From UBA7672 sp963718145 (lineage in GTDB: Bacteria; Pseudomonadota; Alphaproteobacteria; Caulobacterales; Hyphomonadaceae), in the NCBI GenBank assembly GCA_963718145.1, contig CAVQYJ010000007.1, positions 62,001-126,000 of the forward strand: a DNA stretch of 64,000 nucleotides, given 5' to 3'. A program made the position numbers and the translations under genes. Position 1 is the first letter of the stretch, and every line of letters starts with the position of its first letter. Below the pieces are notes generated by a model. It did not search any database and was not told the origin of the DNA. It saw only the letters and a list, made by a program, of their open reading frames with translations. Below are positions 1-18,540 of the stretch, piece by piece.

Positions 1-1
1 C

Positions 2-2737
<2,736 letters not shown>

Positions 2738-2784
2738 TCCCCGAAGGACCAACGTGCTCGCGCCTTTTCTTTCGCAATGAACTT

Positions 2785-2804
2785 CCGCCGGCTCCGGCCG
2801 GCGG
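2785..2804 (+). other. hairpin in the rpoB-rpoC spacer
   Basis: An 8-bp perfect inverted repeat (CCGCCGGC / GCCGGCGG) with a TCCG loop lies between rpoB and rpoC, about 30 nt before the rpoC start. No run of T follows, so it is more likely an RNA-stability or processing hairpin than a terminator. The function is inferred. Confidence 0.4.
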
Positions 2805-2832
2805 ATCACCCCAAGAGGGAGACTAATTCAGG

Positions 2833-6987
<4,155 letters not shown>

Positions 6988-7019
6988 GGCGGACCTGTGT
7001 TTCGAACCTCTGACGGCGG

Positions 7020-7050
7020 CGGCGGGCGAAAGCCCGCCGTTGCTGCGTCT
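7020..7050 (+). terminator. probable rpoBC terminator hairpin
   Basis: An 8-bp stem (CGGCGGGC / GCCCGCCG) closed by a GAAA loop sits 33 nt after the rpoC stop codon, followed by TTGCTGCGTCT. The T-run is weak, so termination may be partial. The GAAA-loop style matches the terminator after tuf. Confidence 0.5.
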
Positions 7051-7142
7051 GGGCCATCTTTCTGGCCACATGGGGCTGGTCGGTGGATTCCGGGGGCGTC
7101 CTGTCCTAGACCCTGAAGCAAGCAGACGGGAGCGGAGGCCGG

Positions 7143-8042
7143 ATGGCCGACGGAGCGACCAAGACAGAGGCCAAGTCCGAGGAAGGCCCCTGGTTCGACC
7201 TTCCCGATCCTGCCTATCGCGATCGGGCGAAAGCCATGTCCAACCGTCCCGACATGCTCGAAGCGGCAGCCGAGTACCGCGATAAGGGCTACCTGATCCG
7301 CGATTTCGGGTTTTCGGATGCAGATCTCGATGAAGCCGCCGCCTTCACGAAAGCTGCGCCAGCCGGGCGCGTGCAGGATGGCTGGCTGGCCAACCGGGCA
7401 GTGAAGAGCCTGGCCACCCACCCGAAGGTGACCGGCTTCCTAGACGATCTCTACCAGCGCAGGGCATTTCCCTTCCAGACGCTGAATTTTCCCAAAGGGT
7501 CGCAGCAACGCACCCATTCGGACACGTTCCACTTCAACTCGAAGCCAGGCGGGTTCATGTGCGGGGTCTGGGTGGCGCTTGAGGACATCCACCCGGATTC
7601 GGGGCCTTTGCAGTATTACCCCGGCAGCCAGAAGCTTCCCGTCTTCACGACGGCGGACGTCAGCAAGCCGTATTCCGCTATGAAGGACTACGAGGATTTC
7701 ATCGAGAAGACAGTGCAGAAGGCTGGCCTGAAGCGCGAGACCGCCCCGATCCGGCGCGGCCAGGCCTTCATCTGGGCCGCAAATCTCTTCCACGGCGGAT
7801 CGCCGCAGGCCAATCCTGACCTCACGCGGCTCAGCCAGGTCACGCACTACTACTTTGGCGGTTGCTCCTATTTCACCCCGCTTGCATCCGACGAGCCCAA
7901 CGGAACGGTGTTCTGGCGCGATCCCTATGACATTGCCGCCGGCAGGTTCCGGGGGAACTCGCACCCGGAGGCCCGGCCACGCTGGGGCTACCAGCTCGCC
8001 GAGCGGATCAGGCTCTGGCGGAAACGGCCTCATTACGGGTGA
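7143..8042 (+). CDS. phytanoyl-CoA dioxygenase (PhyH) family protein
   Basis: This 299-aa protein is a predicted non-haem Fe(II)/2-oxoglutarate-dependent oxygenase of the PhyH family. The HxD half of the metal triad is seen as H125-S-D127, the distal histidine is H217 (LFHGGS), and an arginine about 11 residues later (TRLSQ) could bind 2-oxoglutarate. The segment ALEDIHPDSGPLQYYPGS is typical of the family. The start follows a GGAGG-like site 4 nt upstream of ATG. The substrate cannot be told from sequence; family members act on phytanoyl-CoA, ectoine, halogenation or secondary-metabolite substrates. It sits alone between rpoC and rpsL, so it is probably unrelated to transcription or translation. 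Confidence 0.85.
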   Translation: MADGATKTEAKSEEGPWFDLPDPAYRDRAKAMSNRPDMLEAAAEYRDKGYLIRDFGFSDADLDEAAAFTKAAPAGRVQDGWLANRAVKSLATHPKVTGFLDDLYQRRAFPFQTLNFPKGSQQRTHSDTFHFNSKPGGFMCGVWVALEDIHPDSGPLQYYPGSQKLPVFTTADVSKPYSAMKDYEDFIEKTVQKAGLKRETAPIRRGQAFIWAANLFHGGSPQANPDLTRLSQVTHYYFGGCSYFTPLASDEPNGTVFWRDPYDIAAGRFRGNSHPEARPRWGYQLAERIRLWRKRPHYG

Positions 8043-8307
8043 TTTACTGGTCCTGCCTTCCCCTCCCCGAGTTCGCGCGGGAAGGCTTGACCCGCAGGGC
8101 CCACCCCATTATGACCCCCCCTCACATCGACGGACCGGCCGTGGAATCCATTCCAGACGCGGTTCCTGCGATGTGACTTAAGAGAGCGAAAGCCTCCTAC
8201 AGACGTTCCGGCCGGGGCAGGCGCGAGCCTTGTCGCGGCATGTGTTTTTGGTGGCGCAGGCAGGCGGGCCAGGTGGCCCTTCGGACTAGAGCGAGACGCG
8301 AGGACTA
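8043..8307 (+). promoter_or_regulatory. upstream region of the str operon
   Basis: The 265 bp before rpsL hold no credible ORF. A compact hairpin (GGGCCAGGTGGCCC, about 8269-8282) lies just before the gene. I could not assign a convincing -35/-10 pair. The str-operon promoter must lie here or in the upstream gene, since a separate oxygenase gene precedes it. Confidence 0.35.
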
Positions 8308-8679
8308 ATGCCGACGATCCAGCAGCTGATCCGCAAGCCGCGGCACGACAAGCCGAAGCGGAACAAGGTTCCCGCGCTCAAATCGTGCCCGCAGCGTCGC
8401 GGCGTCTGCACCCGCGTCTACACGACGACGCCGAAGAAGCCGAACTCGGCGCTCCGGAAAGTCGCCAAGGTCCGTCTCACCACGCAGTACGAGGCGGTGT
8501 GCTACATTCCCGGCGAAGGCCACAACCTGCAGGAGCACTCGGTCGTGCTCATCCGCGGCGGCCGCGTCAAGGATTTGCCGGGCGTGCGCTACCACATCCT
8601 CCGCGGCGTCCTCGACACGCAGGGCGTCAAAGACCGCAAGCAGCGCCGTTCGCTCTACGGCGTGAAGCGTCCGAAATAA
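8308..8679 (+). CDS. rpsL: 30S ribosomal protein S12
   Basis: S12 (123 aa) lies at the decoding centre of the 30S subunit. The invariant segments TTPKKPNSALRK and GGRVKDLPGVRYH are intact, with wild-type lysines at the positions equivalent to E. coli K42 and K87, so no classical streptomycin-resistance change is present. It is the first gene of the str operon, 18 bp before rpsG. Confidence 0.99.
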   Translation: MPTIQQLIRKPRHDKPKRNKVPALKSCPQRRGVCTRVYTTTPKKPNSALRKVAKVRLTTQYEAVCYIPGEGHNLQEHSVVLIRGGRVKDLPGVRYHILRGVLDTQGVKDRKQRRSLYGVKRPK

Positions 8680-8697
8680 TTCAGGTAACCCAGAAAC

Positions 8698-9168
8698 ATG
8701 TCCCGCCGCCACCGCGCAGAAAAACGCCAGGTCCTTCCCGACGCCCAGTACGGCGATCAGGTGATCACCCGCTTCATGAACCAGGTGATGTACCAGGGGA
8801 AGAAATCCGCCGCCGAACAGATCGTTTACGGCGCGCTCGAAACCGTGGCGCAGAAGTCCAAGCGGCCGGCGACCGAAATCTTCCACGAAGCGCTCGAGAA
8901 CGTTGCTCCGTCAGTTGAAGTCCGCTCGCGCCGCGTCGGCGGCGCCACCTATCAGGTTCCGGTGGAAGTGCGTCCGGAGCGCCGCCAGGCTCTGGCCATC
9001 CGCTGGCTGATCGAATACGCGCGCGCCCGTTCGGAAAACACGATGCAGGAGCGCCTGGCCGCCGAGATGCTCGACGCCTCGCACGGCCGCGGCTCCGCCG
9101 TGAAGAAGCGTGAAGACACGCACCGCATGGCGGAAGCCAACCGCGCCTTCTCGCACTACCGCTGGTAA
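8698..9168 (+). CDS. rpsG: 30S ribosomal protein S7
   Basis: S7 (156 aa) nucleates assembly of the 30S head and contacts E-site tRNA. The N-terminal start MSRRHRAEKR, the conserved VEVRSRRVGGATYQVP and the RWLIEYARAR helix identify it. It is the second gene of the str operon, between rpsL and fusA; the S7 of E. coli is the autoregulator of this operon, but no equivalent site was recognised here. Confidence 0.99.
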   Translation: MSRRHRAEKRQVLPDAQYGDQVITRFMNQVMYQGKKSAAEQIVYGALETVAQKSKRPATEIFHEALENVAPSVEVRSRRVGGATYQVPVEVRPERRQALAIRWLIEYARARSENTMQERLAAEMLDASHGRGSAVKKREDTHRMAEANRAFSHYRW

Positions 9169-9208
9169 TCCAGCGGTTCGCCGCCAAATGAACTAGAGAG
9201 CGCTCCCC

Positions 9209-11288
<2,080 letters not shown>

Positions 11289-11347
11289 TGAGGCGAGGGC
11301 CTTCTGGCCCCAGCCACCCTGAAGCAGGAGCTACGGAGTAAAAGACC

Positions 11348-12538
<1,191 letters not shown>

Positions 12539-12559
12539 TGAGCGACGGCGCCGAAGGCG

Positions 12560-12584
12560 CGATTTGGTCCGCGGGACCAAATCG
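12560..12584. repeat. 11-bp perfect palindrome after tuf
   Basis: An 11-bp inverted repeat (CGATTTGGTCC / GGACCAAATCG) with a 3-nt loop starts 22 bp after the tuf stop. It is flanked by a smaller GCGCC-GAA-GGCGC hairpin (12548-12560). The arrangement resembles a REP-like element or an mRNA 3'-end stabiliser. It is separate from the terminator that follows. Confidence 0.5.
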
Positions 12585-12645
12585 AGGAGCGAACGCCCCG
12601 ACAGGGGCTCGGACGCGCCAGCTGCTCTAACGTAGGACACGAGAG

Positions 12646-12677
12646 AGGGCGCCGGGAAACCGGCGCCCTTTCGCTTT
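12646..12677 (+). terminator. rho-independent terminator of the str operon
   Basis: A 10-bp GC-rich stem (AGGGCGCCGG / CCGGCGCCCT) with a GAAA tetraloop is followed by TTCGCTTT. It lies about 110 bp after tuf and closes the operon before the S10 gene cluster. Confidence 0.8.
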
Positions 12678-12700
12678 GTAGGGCTTTGCTCGTTCGGCCT

Positions 12701-12895
12701 TTTCCTCCCTCGACCGAAGGTCGGGGGAGGTGGATCGCAGCGAAGCTGCGAGACGGAGGGGGCAGCTGCCAGCGGGTATTCGTGGCTGAGCAGATCGGCG
12801 TGCGTCGAACCTGATCCGGCGGCTGCCCCCTCCGTCTGGCCGCGAAGACGCGGCCATCCACCTCCCCCAGCCACTTCGTGACTGAGGGAGGAAAA
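12701..12895. repeat. large palindromic intergenic repeat
   Basis: About 195 bp form an imperfect inverted repeat. The left arm starts TTTCCTCCCTCGACCGAAGG and continues with GGTGGATCGCAGCGAAGCTG and GACGGAGGGGGCAGC; the right arm carries the complements GGCTGCCCCCTCCGTC, GGCCATCCACCTCCCCC and GACTGAGGGAGGAAA. Smaller hairpins (CGACCGAAGGTCG, CGCAGCGAAGCTGCG, GGCCGCGAAGACGCGGCC) are nested in the arms. Intergenic elements of this design are common in Alphaproteobacteria; I infer a dispersed, non-autonomous repeat rather than a gene. No transposase is present. Confidence 0.75.
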
Positions 12896-12968
12896 GCGCA
12901 AGCCGTAGCCGGCAATCAATCCAGATCAAATCAGGCGCCGTACCAACCTGGCCACCGCGCGAGGACGA

Positions 12969-13196
12969 ATGAACCGCTCCCTCGATCCCTTCGCCGTCGG
13001 TGACCGCGTCAAGTGGAAGTGGGGCGCGCACTGGGCCGAGGGTGCTGTGCGGGAGATTTTCATTGGCCGCGTCCAGCGTGTCATCAAGGGGGCGCGCATC
13101 GTGCGCATCGGCCAGGCGGACAACCCCGCCTACCTGATCGTGCAGGACAACGGCGCGGAAGTCCTGAAGAAGCACAGCGAAGTCTTCCGGGTATGA
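12969..13196 (+). CDS. small DUF2945/HVA1-like SH3-fold protein
   Basis: This 75-aa protein resembles the DUF2945 (hypervirulence-associated TUDOR, HVA1) family: an early FAVGDRVKWKWG strand, a central basic stretch, and a C-terminal YLIVQDNGAEVLKKHSEVFRV that matches the usual Y-x-V-x-x-DNG...HK-x-E/S pattern. Its role is unknown. It lies between the intergenic repeat and the next small gene, in the gap between tuf and rpsJ. Confidence 0.65.
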   Translation: MNRSLDPFAVGDRVKWKWGAHWAEGAVREIFIGRVQRVIKGARIVRIGQADNPAYLIVQDNGAEVLKKHSEVFRV

Positions 13197-13266
13197 GGGT
13201 TTGATGTCTTGGCTGAGGCATCCGGATTGCGACGCCCGGGTGCGGCGTGCCGAGAGGGGAGTTTGC

Positions 13267-13587
13267 ATGTCCGAGCGCCATGTCCGCGTCGTCCAGCTCT
13301 GGATCCATCCGGGGCAGGAGGAAGCTTTCGAGGCGTTCGAGCGGGAGGCCGCCGGGATCATGGCCCGCCATGGCGGCCGGATCGATCAGGCCGTCCGTCT
13401 CGTTCCGCTTGAGGGCGCCGGCCCAGAGGATGCCACACCTTACGAACTTCACATCGTCAGCTTCCCGGACAAGGCCGCGTTCGAGGCCTATTTCAATGAT
13501 CCGGCGACACGGGTGCTCCGCGAAAAGCGTTCGAAAATCATCTCTCGCACCGAGTTGATGGCGGGCAGGGAAGCGGGGCCGTACTGA
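13267..13587 (+). CDS. DUF1330/ABM-like dimeric alpha-beta barrel protein
   Basis: The 106-aa product has the features of the ferredoxin-like dimeric barrel superfamily (DUF1330 or antibiotic-biosynthesis monooxygenase types): VRVVQLWIHPGQEEAFEAFE at the start and ELHIVSFPDKAAFEAYFNDP in the second half. The open frame begins at 13201, but the ATG at 13267 is preferred because AGAGGGGA lies 6 nt upstream. The function is unknown; members range from monooxygenases to stress proteins. Confidence 0.65.
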   Translation: MSERHVRVVQLWIHPGQEEAFEAFEREAAGIMARHGGRIDQAVRLVPLEGAGPEDATPYELHIVSFPDKAAFEAYFNDPATRVLREKRSKIISRTELMAGREAGPY

Positions 13588-13626
13588 GCGGCGCGCGTGC
13601 CGCGACAGTTCGTTCGCAACCGGCGC

Positions 13627-13655
13627 TTGACGTGGTTACCCCTCCAGACTATCAC
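13627..13655 (+). promoter_or_regulatory. probable promoter of the S10 operon
   Basis: A -35 element TTGACG (13627-13632) and a -10-like TATCAC (13650-13655) are separated by 17 bp. They lie about 150 bp before rpsJ, at the place expected for the start of the S10-spc ribosomal protein transcript. The -35 hexamer is identical to that of the rpsM promoter. Confidence 0.55.
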
Positions 13656-13666
13656 CCGGCCTCGTT

Positions 13667-13702
13667 TCCACGGCCTTGGCCGTGTTCCGGCTCATCCGGA
13701 AC
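13667..13702 (+). promoter_or_regulatory. tandem hairpins in the S10 leader
   Basis: Two adjacent hairpins follow the promoter: CACGGCC-TT-GGCCGTG and then GTTCCGG-CTCAT-CCGGAAC. In E. coli the S10 leader binds L4 for feedback control; whether this shorter alphaproteobacterial leader does the same is unknown. The hairpins are seen directly, the role is inference. Confidence 0.4.
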
Positions 13703-13805
13703 ATACGCAAGACCCGGAAACAAAAGGAAAAACTCAACTAGCGCGGCGACCCGCCGGGGGATTTGATCCCGGTCTGGTTGTTCGTGCGCTGTTTCGGTGG
13801 TCGCG

Positions 13806-14123
13806 ATGTCACAACAGAACATTCGAATCCGGCTCAAGGCCTTCGATCACCGGGCGCTCGACATGTCGGCGCGCGAGATCGTCTCGACCGCCAAGCGCAC
13901 CGGCGCCCAGGTCCGCGGACCAGTCCCGCTCCCCACCCGCATCGAAAAATTCACCGTCAACCGCTCGCCCCACGTCGACAAGAAGTCCCGCGACCAGTTC
14001 GAGATCCGTACGCACAAGCGCGTGCTCGACATCGTCGACCCGACCCCGCAGACCGTCGATGCCCTCATGAAACTCGACCTCTCCGCCGGCGTCGCCGTGG
14101 AGATCAAGCTGGGGAACGGCTGA
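13806..14123 (+). CDS. rpsJ: 30S ribosomal protein S10
   Basis: S10 (105 aa) is a 30S head protein and also the NusE partner of NusB in antitermination. Motifs RIRLKAFDHRALD, GPVPLPTRIEKFTVNRSPHV and FEIRTHKRVLDIVDPT are standard. An in-frame ATG exists at 13797, but the ATG at 13806 gives the family N-terminus MSQQNIRIRL. It is the first gene of the S10 operon and its stop overlaps the rplC start by one base. Confidence 0.98.
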   Translation: MSQQNIRIRLKAFDHRALDMSAREIVSTAKRTGAQVRGPVPLPTRIEKFTVNRSPHVDKKSRDQFEIRTHKRVLDIVDPTPQTVDALMKLDLSAGVAVEIKLGNG

Positions 14124-14867
14124 TGCGCACCGGTATCGTCGCAAAGAAAATCGGAATGACCCGGGTGTTCGGCGCCGATGGCGCGCACCAGCCGGTCACC
14201 GTGCTGTCGCTCGAAGGCTGCCAGGTCGTCGGCGTGAAGAAGAACGTCGAGCGTGAAGTCGACGTGAAGAAAAAAGGCGAGAAGGTCGGCTCGCGCAAAG
14301 CCAATGATGGCTACACCGCCGTGGTGCTTGGCGCCGGCGTCGCGCAAGGCCAAGAACGTGAACCAGTCGCTTCGCGGCCAGTTCGCCAAGGCCTCGGTAG
14401 AACCCAAGGCCATCCTGCGTGAATTCCGCGTGTCCGATGACATGCTGCTTGAGGTCGGCGCCCAGATCAGCGCCGACCATTTTGTTTCCGGCCAGAAGGT
14501 CGACATCTCCGGCATCACCAAGGGCAAGGGCTTCGCCGGCGCGATGAAGCGCTGGAACTTCGGCGGTCTGGAAGCCAGCCACGGCGTGTCGGTTTCGCAC
14601 CGCTCGCACGGCTCGACCGGCCAGCGCCAGGATCCGGGCCGGACGTTCAAGGGCAAGAAGATGGCCGGCCACCTCGGCGTCGAGCGCGTCACCACCCAGA
14701 ACCTCGAAATCGTCCGCACCGATGCCGAGCGCGGGCTGATCCTCGTCAAGGGCGCCGTTCCCGGTCCCGACAATGGCTGGGTCGAGGTTCGCGACGCGGT
14801 GAAGGCGAAAGCCCACAAGGATGCGCCGAAGCCTGCCGGTCTCGTGAAGAAGGAAGGGCAGGGCTGA
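14123..14867 (+). CDS. rplC: 50S ribosomal protein L3, frame broken by a 1-nt insertion
   Basis: L3 reaches towards the peptidyl-transferase centre. The N-terminal frame (MRTGIVAKKIGMTRVFG... VVLGAGV) runs to 14341 and the remainder (RKAKNVNQSLRGQFAKA... VKKEGQG) is in another frame. Removing the G at 14342 joins GAGV directly to RKAKN and gives a 247-aa L3 with the conserved GKGFAGAMKRWNF and HGSTGQRQDPGRTFKGKKM. L3 is essential, so a sequencing or assembly insertion within GTCGCGC is likely. Overlaps of one base with rpsJ and rplD show tight translational coupling. Confidence 0.96.
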
Positions 14868-15499
14868 TGAAACTCCCCGTCGTCAAGCTTGATGCCAAGA
14901 AGGCCGGAGACATCGAACTCTCCGACGCCGTGTTCGGCATAACCGAAATCCGCTCCGACATCCTGCAGCGCATGGTCCGCTACCAGTTGTCCAAGCGCCA
15001 GGCCGGCACGCACTCGACGCAGAACCGCGACGACGTGTCCGTCACAACCAAGAAGCTCTATCGCCAGAAGGGCACGGGCGGCGCGCGTCACGGCTCGAAG
15101 AACGCGCCGATCTTCGTCGGCGGCGGCATTGCTCATGGCCCCCACCCGCACTCGCACGCCCACTCGCTGCCGAAGAAGGTCCGCGCGCTGGCGATGAAGC
15201 ACGCGCTCTCTTCTAAAGTGAAGGACGAAGCGGTCATCATCATTGACGAGCTCGCCGGCGACAAGACCAAGGACGTGTCGGCCCAGCTCAAGGCGCTTGG
15301 CATCTCGAACGCCCTGGTGATCGGCGGCGCCAAGCTGGACGAGAAGTTCGCCAAAGCCGCCCGCAACATCCCGAACATCGATGTGCTCCCGCTTGCCGGC
15401 CTCAACGTCTACGACGTGATGCGCCGCAAGACGCTGGTGCTGACGCGCGAAGCGGTGGAAGGCGTCAACGCCCGCTTCGCCGAAGCCGAGAAGGCGTAA
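14867..15499 (+). CDS. rplD: 50S ribosomal protein L4
   Basis: L4 (210 aa) lines the exit tunnel; in E. coli it also represses the S10 operon. The tunnel loop RQKGTGGARHGSKNAPIF is present, as is the C-terminal LNVYDVMRRKTLVLTREAV. Its start overlaps the rplC stop (TGATG). Confidence 0.98.
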   Translation: MKLPVVKLDAKKAGDIELSDAVFGITEIRSDILQRMVRYQLSKRQAGTHSTQNRDDVSVTTKKLYRQKGTGGARHGSKNAPIFVGGGIAHGPHPHSHAHSLPKKVRALAMKHALSSKVKDEAVIIIDELAGDKTKDVSAQLKALGISNALVIGGAKLDEKFAKAARNIPNIDVLPLAGLNVYDVMRRKTLVLTREAVEGVNARFAEAEKA

Positions 15500-15504
15500 C
15501 CAAC

Positions 15505-15819
15505 ATGGCATCCGCTCCAAAGGCCGCACCCAGGGCCGTCCACTACACGAAGATCACCTCGCCGATCATCACCGAGAAATCGACGATGATCTCCGAGCAG
15601 AACAAGGTCGTCTTCCGCGTTCCGCTCGACGCCACCAAGCCGCAGATCAAGGAAGCGGTCGAGGCGCTCTTCAACGTCAACGTCATGTCAGTGAACACGA
15701 TGGTGACGAAGGGCAAGACCAAGCAGTTCCGCGGCGTGCCGGGCAAGCGCTCGGACGTCAAGAAAGCGATCGTCACGCTGAAAGATGGCCAGTCCATCGA
15801 CGTGACGACCGGGCTCTGA
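15505..15819 (+). CDS. rplW: 50S ribosomal protein L23
   Basis: L23 (104 aa) sits at the tunnel exit and is the docking site of trigger factor and SRP. Motifs ITSPIITEKST, VDVNVMSVNT-like NVNVMSVNTMVTKGKTK and FRGVPGKRSDVKKAIVTL fit. Five bases separate it from rplD. Confidence 0.98.
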   Translation: MASAPKAAPRAVHYTKITSPIITEKSTMISEQNKVVFRVPLDATKPQIKEAVEALFNVNVMSVNTMVTKGKTKQFRGVPGKRSDVKKAIVTLKDGQSIDVTTGL

Positions 15820-15832
15820 GGATCAAAGCATC

Positions 15833-16660
<828 letters not shown>

Positions 16661-16674
16661 CGGAGAGAAGCACG

Positions 16675-16974
16675 ATGACACGCTCCGTCTGGAAAGGTCC
16701 CTTCGTCGATGGCTATCTGCTCAAAAAGGCAGAAGTCGCCAAGGGCGCCTCGCGTTCGTCGCCGATCAAGACATGGTCGCGCCGCTCGACGATCCTGCCC
16801 GATTTCGTCGGCCTGACCTTCCAGGTCCACAACGGCAAGACTTTCGTTCCGGTGAACGTCTCGGAAGAGATGGTCGGCCACAAGCTCGGCGAGTTCGCGC
16901 CGACGCGCACCTTCCAGGGTCATGGCGGCGACAAGAAGGTCTCCCGCAAGCCGGCGCCGGGGGCGAAGTCGTAA
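16675..16974 (+). CDS. rpsS: 30S ribosomal protein S19
   Basis: S19 (99 aa) lies in the 30S head near the A-site finger bridge. The ATG at 16675 gives MTRSVWKGPFVDGYLLKKAE, preceded by GGAGAGAAG; the longer open frame from 16576 lies inside rplB and is not used. LGEFAPTRTFQGHGGDKK is the conserved C-terminal block. Confidence 0.98.
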   Translation: MTRSVWKGPFVDGYLLKKAEVAKGASRSSPIKTWSRRSTILPDFVGLTFQVHNGKTFVPVNVSEEMVGHKLGEFAPTRTFQGHGGDKKVSRKPAPGAKS

Positions 16975-16975
16975 C

Positions 16976-17374
16976 ATGGGCAAGCCAAAGGCTCCTCCGA
17001 AACAGGCCTCCAACGAAAGCCGCGCCGTGCTCCGCATGGAGCGCATCAGCTCGCAGAAGCTGAACCTCATCGCCGGCCTGATCCGCGGCCAGAAGGTCGA
17101 CAAGGCGATCGCCGAACTCGAATTCTCGCGCAAGCGCGCGGCCGGCAGCGTGCTCAAGCTGCTGAAATCCGCCGTCGCCAACGCCGACAACAACCATGGC
17201 CTCGATATCGACAGCCTGGTCGTGGCCGAAGCCCATGTCGGCAAGAACCTCGTGATGAAGCGCATGCATGCGCGCGCACGCGGCCGCGGCGTTCGCGTCG
17301 AAAAGCCGTTCTCACAGCTCACCATCGTGCTCCGCGATACGTCCGCGGTCGCGAAAACCTCCGAGGCCGCATAA
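16976..17374 (+). CDS. rplV: 50S ribosomal protein L22
   Basis: L22 (132 aa) contributes a hairpin to the exit-tunnel constriction. The start at 16976 lies one base after the rpsS stop and gives MGKPKAPPKQ; SSQKLNLIAGLIRGQKVDKA and MKRMHARARGRGVRVEKPFS are standard. Confidence 0.97.
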   Translation: MGKPKAPPKQASNESRAVLRMERISSQKLNLIAGLIRGQKVDKAIAELEFSRKRAAGSVLKLLKSAVANADNNHGLDIDSLVVAEAHVGKNLVMKRMHARARGRGVRVEKPFSQLTIVLRDTSAVAKTSEAA

Positions 17375-18114
17375 TGGGTCAGAAGATCAACCCGATCGGT
17401 TTCCGCCTCGGCGTCAACCGCACGTCCGACAGCCGCTGGTACGCGGACAGCGCCGACTTCGGCCGGCTGCTGCACGAGGACATCAAGATCCGCAAGCACA
17501 TCAAGGAAAAGCTGAAACAGGCCGGCGTTTCCAAGGTCATCATCGAGCGCCCGCACAAGAAGTGCCGCATCACGGTGCACACCGCGCGTCCGGGCATGGT
17601 GATCGGCAAGAAAGGCGAGGGCATCGACGCCCTCCGCAAGGAAGTCGCCAGGCTGTGCAAGGACGAGGTGTTCCTGAACCTCGTCGAGATCCGCAAGCCG
17701 GAGATCGACTCGAACCTGGTCGCCGAAGACGTGGCCCGCCAGCTCGAGCGCCGGGTCTCCTTCCGCCGCGCCATGAAGCGCGCGATGCAGACAGCGATGC
17801 GCATGGGCGCCCAGGGCATCCGTCTCACGGTCGCCGGCCGCCTCGGCGGCGCCGAGATCGCGCGCACGGAATGGTATCGCGAAGGCCGCGTTCCGCTGCA
17901 CACGCTGCGCGCCGACGTCGACTACGGCACGGCCGAAGCCAAGACCACCTACGGCATCATCGGCATCAAGTGCTGGGTCTTCAAGGGCGAGATCATGGAA
18001 CACGACCCAATGGCCGTGGACCGCAAGCAGGAAGCCGGCGGCGATGCGCGTCCCCGGCGTGACCGCGACCGCAACGATCGCAACGACCGCGATCGTCCTG
18101 GCCAGGGCGCGTAG
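17374..18114 (+). CDS. rpsC: 30S ribosomal protein S3
   Basis: S3 (246 aa) helps form the mRNA entry channel and helicase. It starts on the last base of the rplV stop codon (TAATG). Motifs MGQKINPIGFRLG, the KH-domain TARPGMVIGKKGEGIDALRK, and GAEIARTEWYREGRVPLHTL are present. The C-terminal tail is an unusual R/D/N-rich stretch (DRDRNDRNDRDRPGQGA). Confidence 0.99.
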   Translation: MGQKINPIGFRLGVNRTSDSRWYADSADFGRLLHEDIKIRKHIKEKLKQAGVSKVIIERPHKKCRITVHTARPGMVIGKKGEGIDALRKEVARLCKDEVFLNLVEIRKPEIDSNLVAEDVARQLERRVSFRRAMKRAMQTAMRMGAQGIRLTVAGRLGGAEIARTEWYREGRVPLHTLRADVDYGTAEAKTTYGIIGIKCWVFKGEIMEHDPMAVDRKQEAGGDARPRRDRDRNDRNDRDRPGQGA

Positions 18115-18124
18115 AGGATAGGCC

Positions 18125-18538
18125 ATGCTTCAACCCAAGCGCACCAAATACCGCAAGGCCTTCAAGGGCCGCATTCACGGCCAGGCGAAAGCCGGCTTCA
18201 CGCTCAACTTCGGCTCGCACGGGCTGAAGGCCCTCGAGCCGAACCGCGTCACCGCGCGCGAGATCGAGGCTGCCCGCCGCGCTCTCACCCGCGAGATGAA
18301 GCGTCTCGGCAAGGTTTGGATCCGCGTGTTCCCAGACGTGCCGGTGTCCAAGAAGCCCATCGAGGTCCGCATGGGTTCGGGCAAGGGCTCGCCGGAATTC
18401 TGGGTGTGCCGGGTGAAACCGGGCCGCATCCTGTTCGAGATCGATGGCGTTCCGGACGACGTAGCGCGCTACGCGCTGTCGCTCGGCGCAGCCAAGCTGT
18501 CGGTCAAGACCCGCATCGTCACACGGCTCGGAGGCTGA
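18125..18538 (+). CDS. rplP: 50S ribosomal protein L16
   Basis: L16 (137 aa) contacts tRNA near the A and P sites. MLQPKRTKYRKAFKGRIHG and the GSGKGSPEFWVCRVKPGRIL loop are diagnostic. It lies between rpsC and rpmC. Confidence 0.98.
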   Translation: MLQPKRTKYRKAFKGRIHGQAKAGFTLNFGSHGLKALEPNRVTAREIEAARRALTREMKRLGKVWIRVFPDVPVSKKPIEVRMGSGKGSPEFWVCRVKPGRILFEIDGVPDDVARYALSLGAAKLSVKTRIVTRLGG

Positions 18539-18540
18539 TG

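Noticed and set aside
8308..8679. Possible streptomycin-resistance changes in rpsL
   Set aside because: Both key lysines (in PKKPNS and GRVKDLPG) are wild type.
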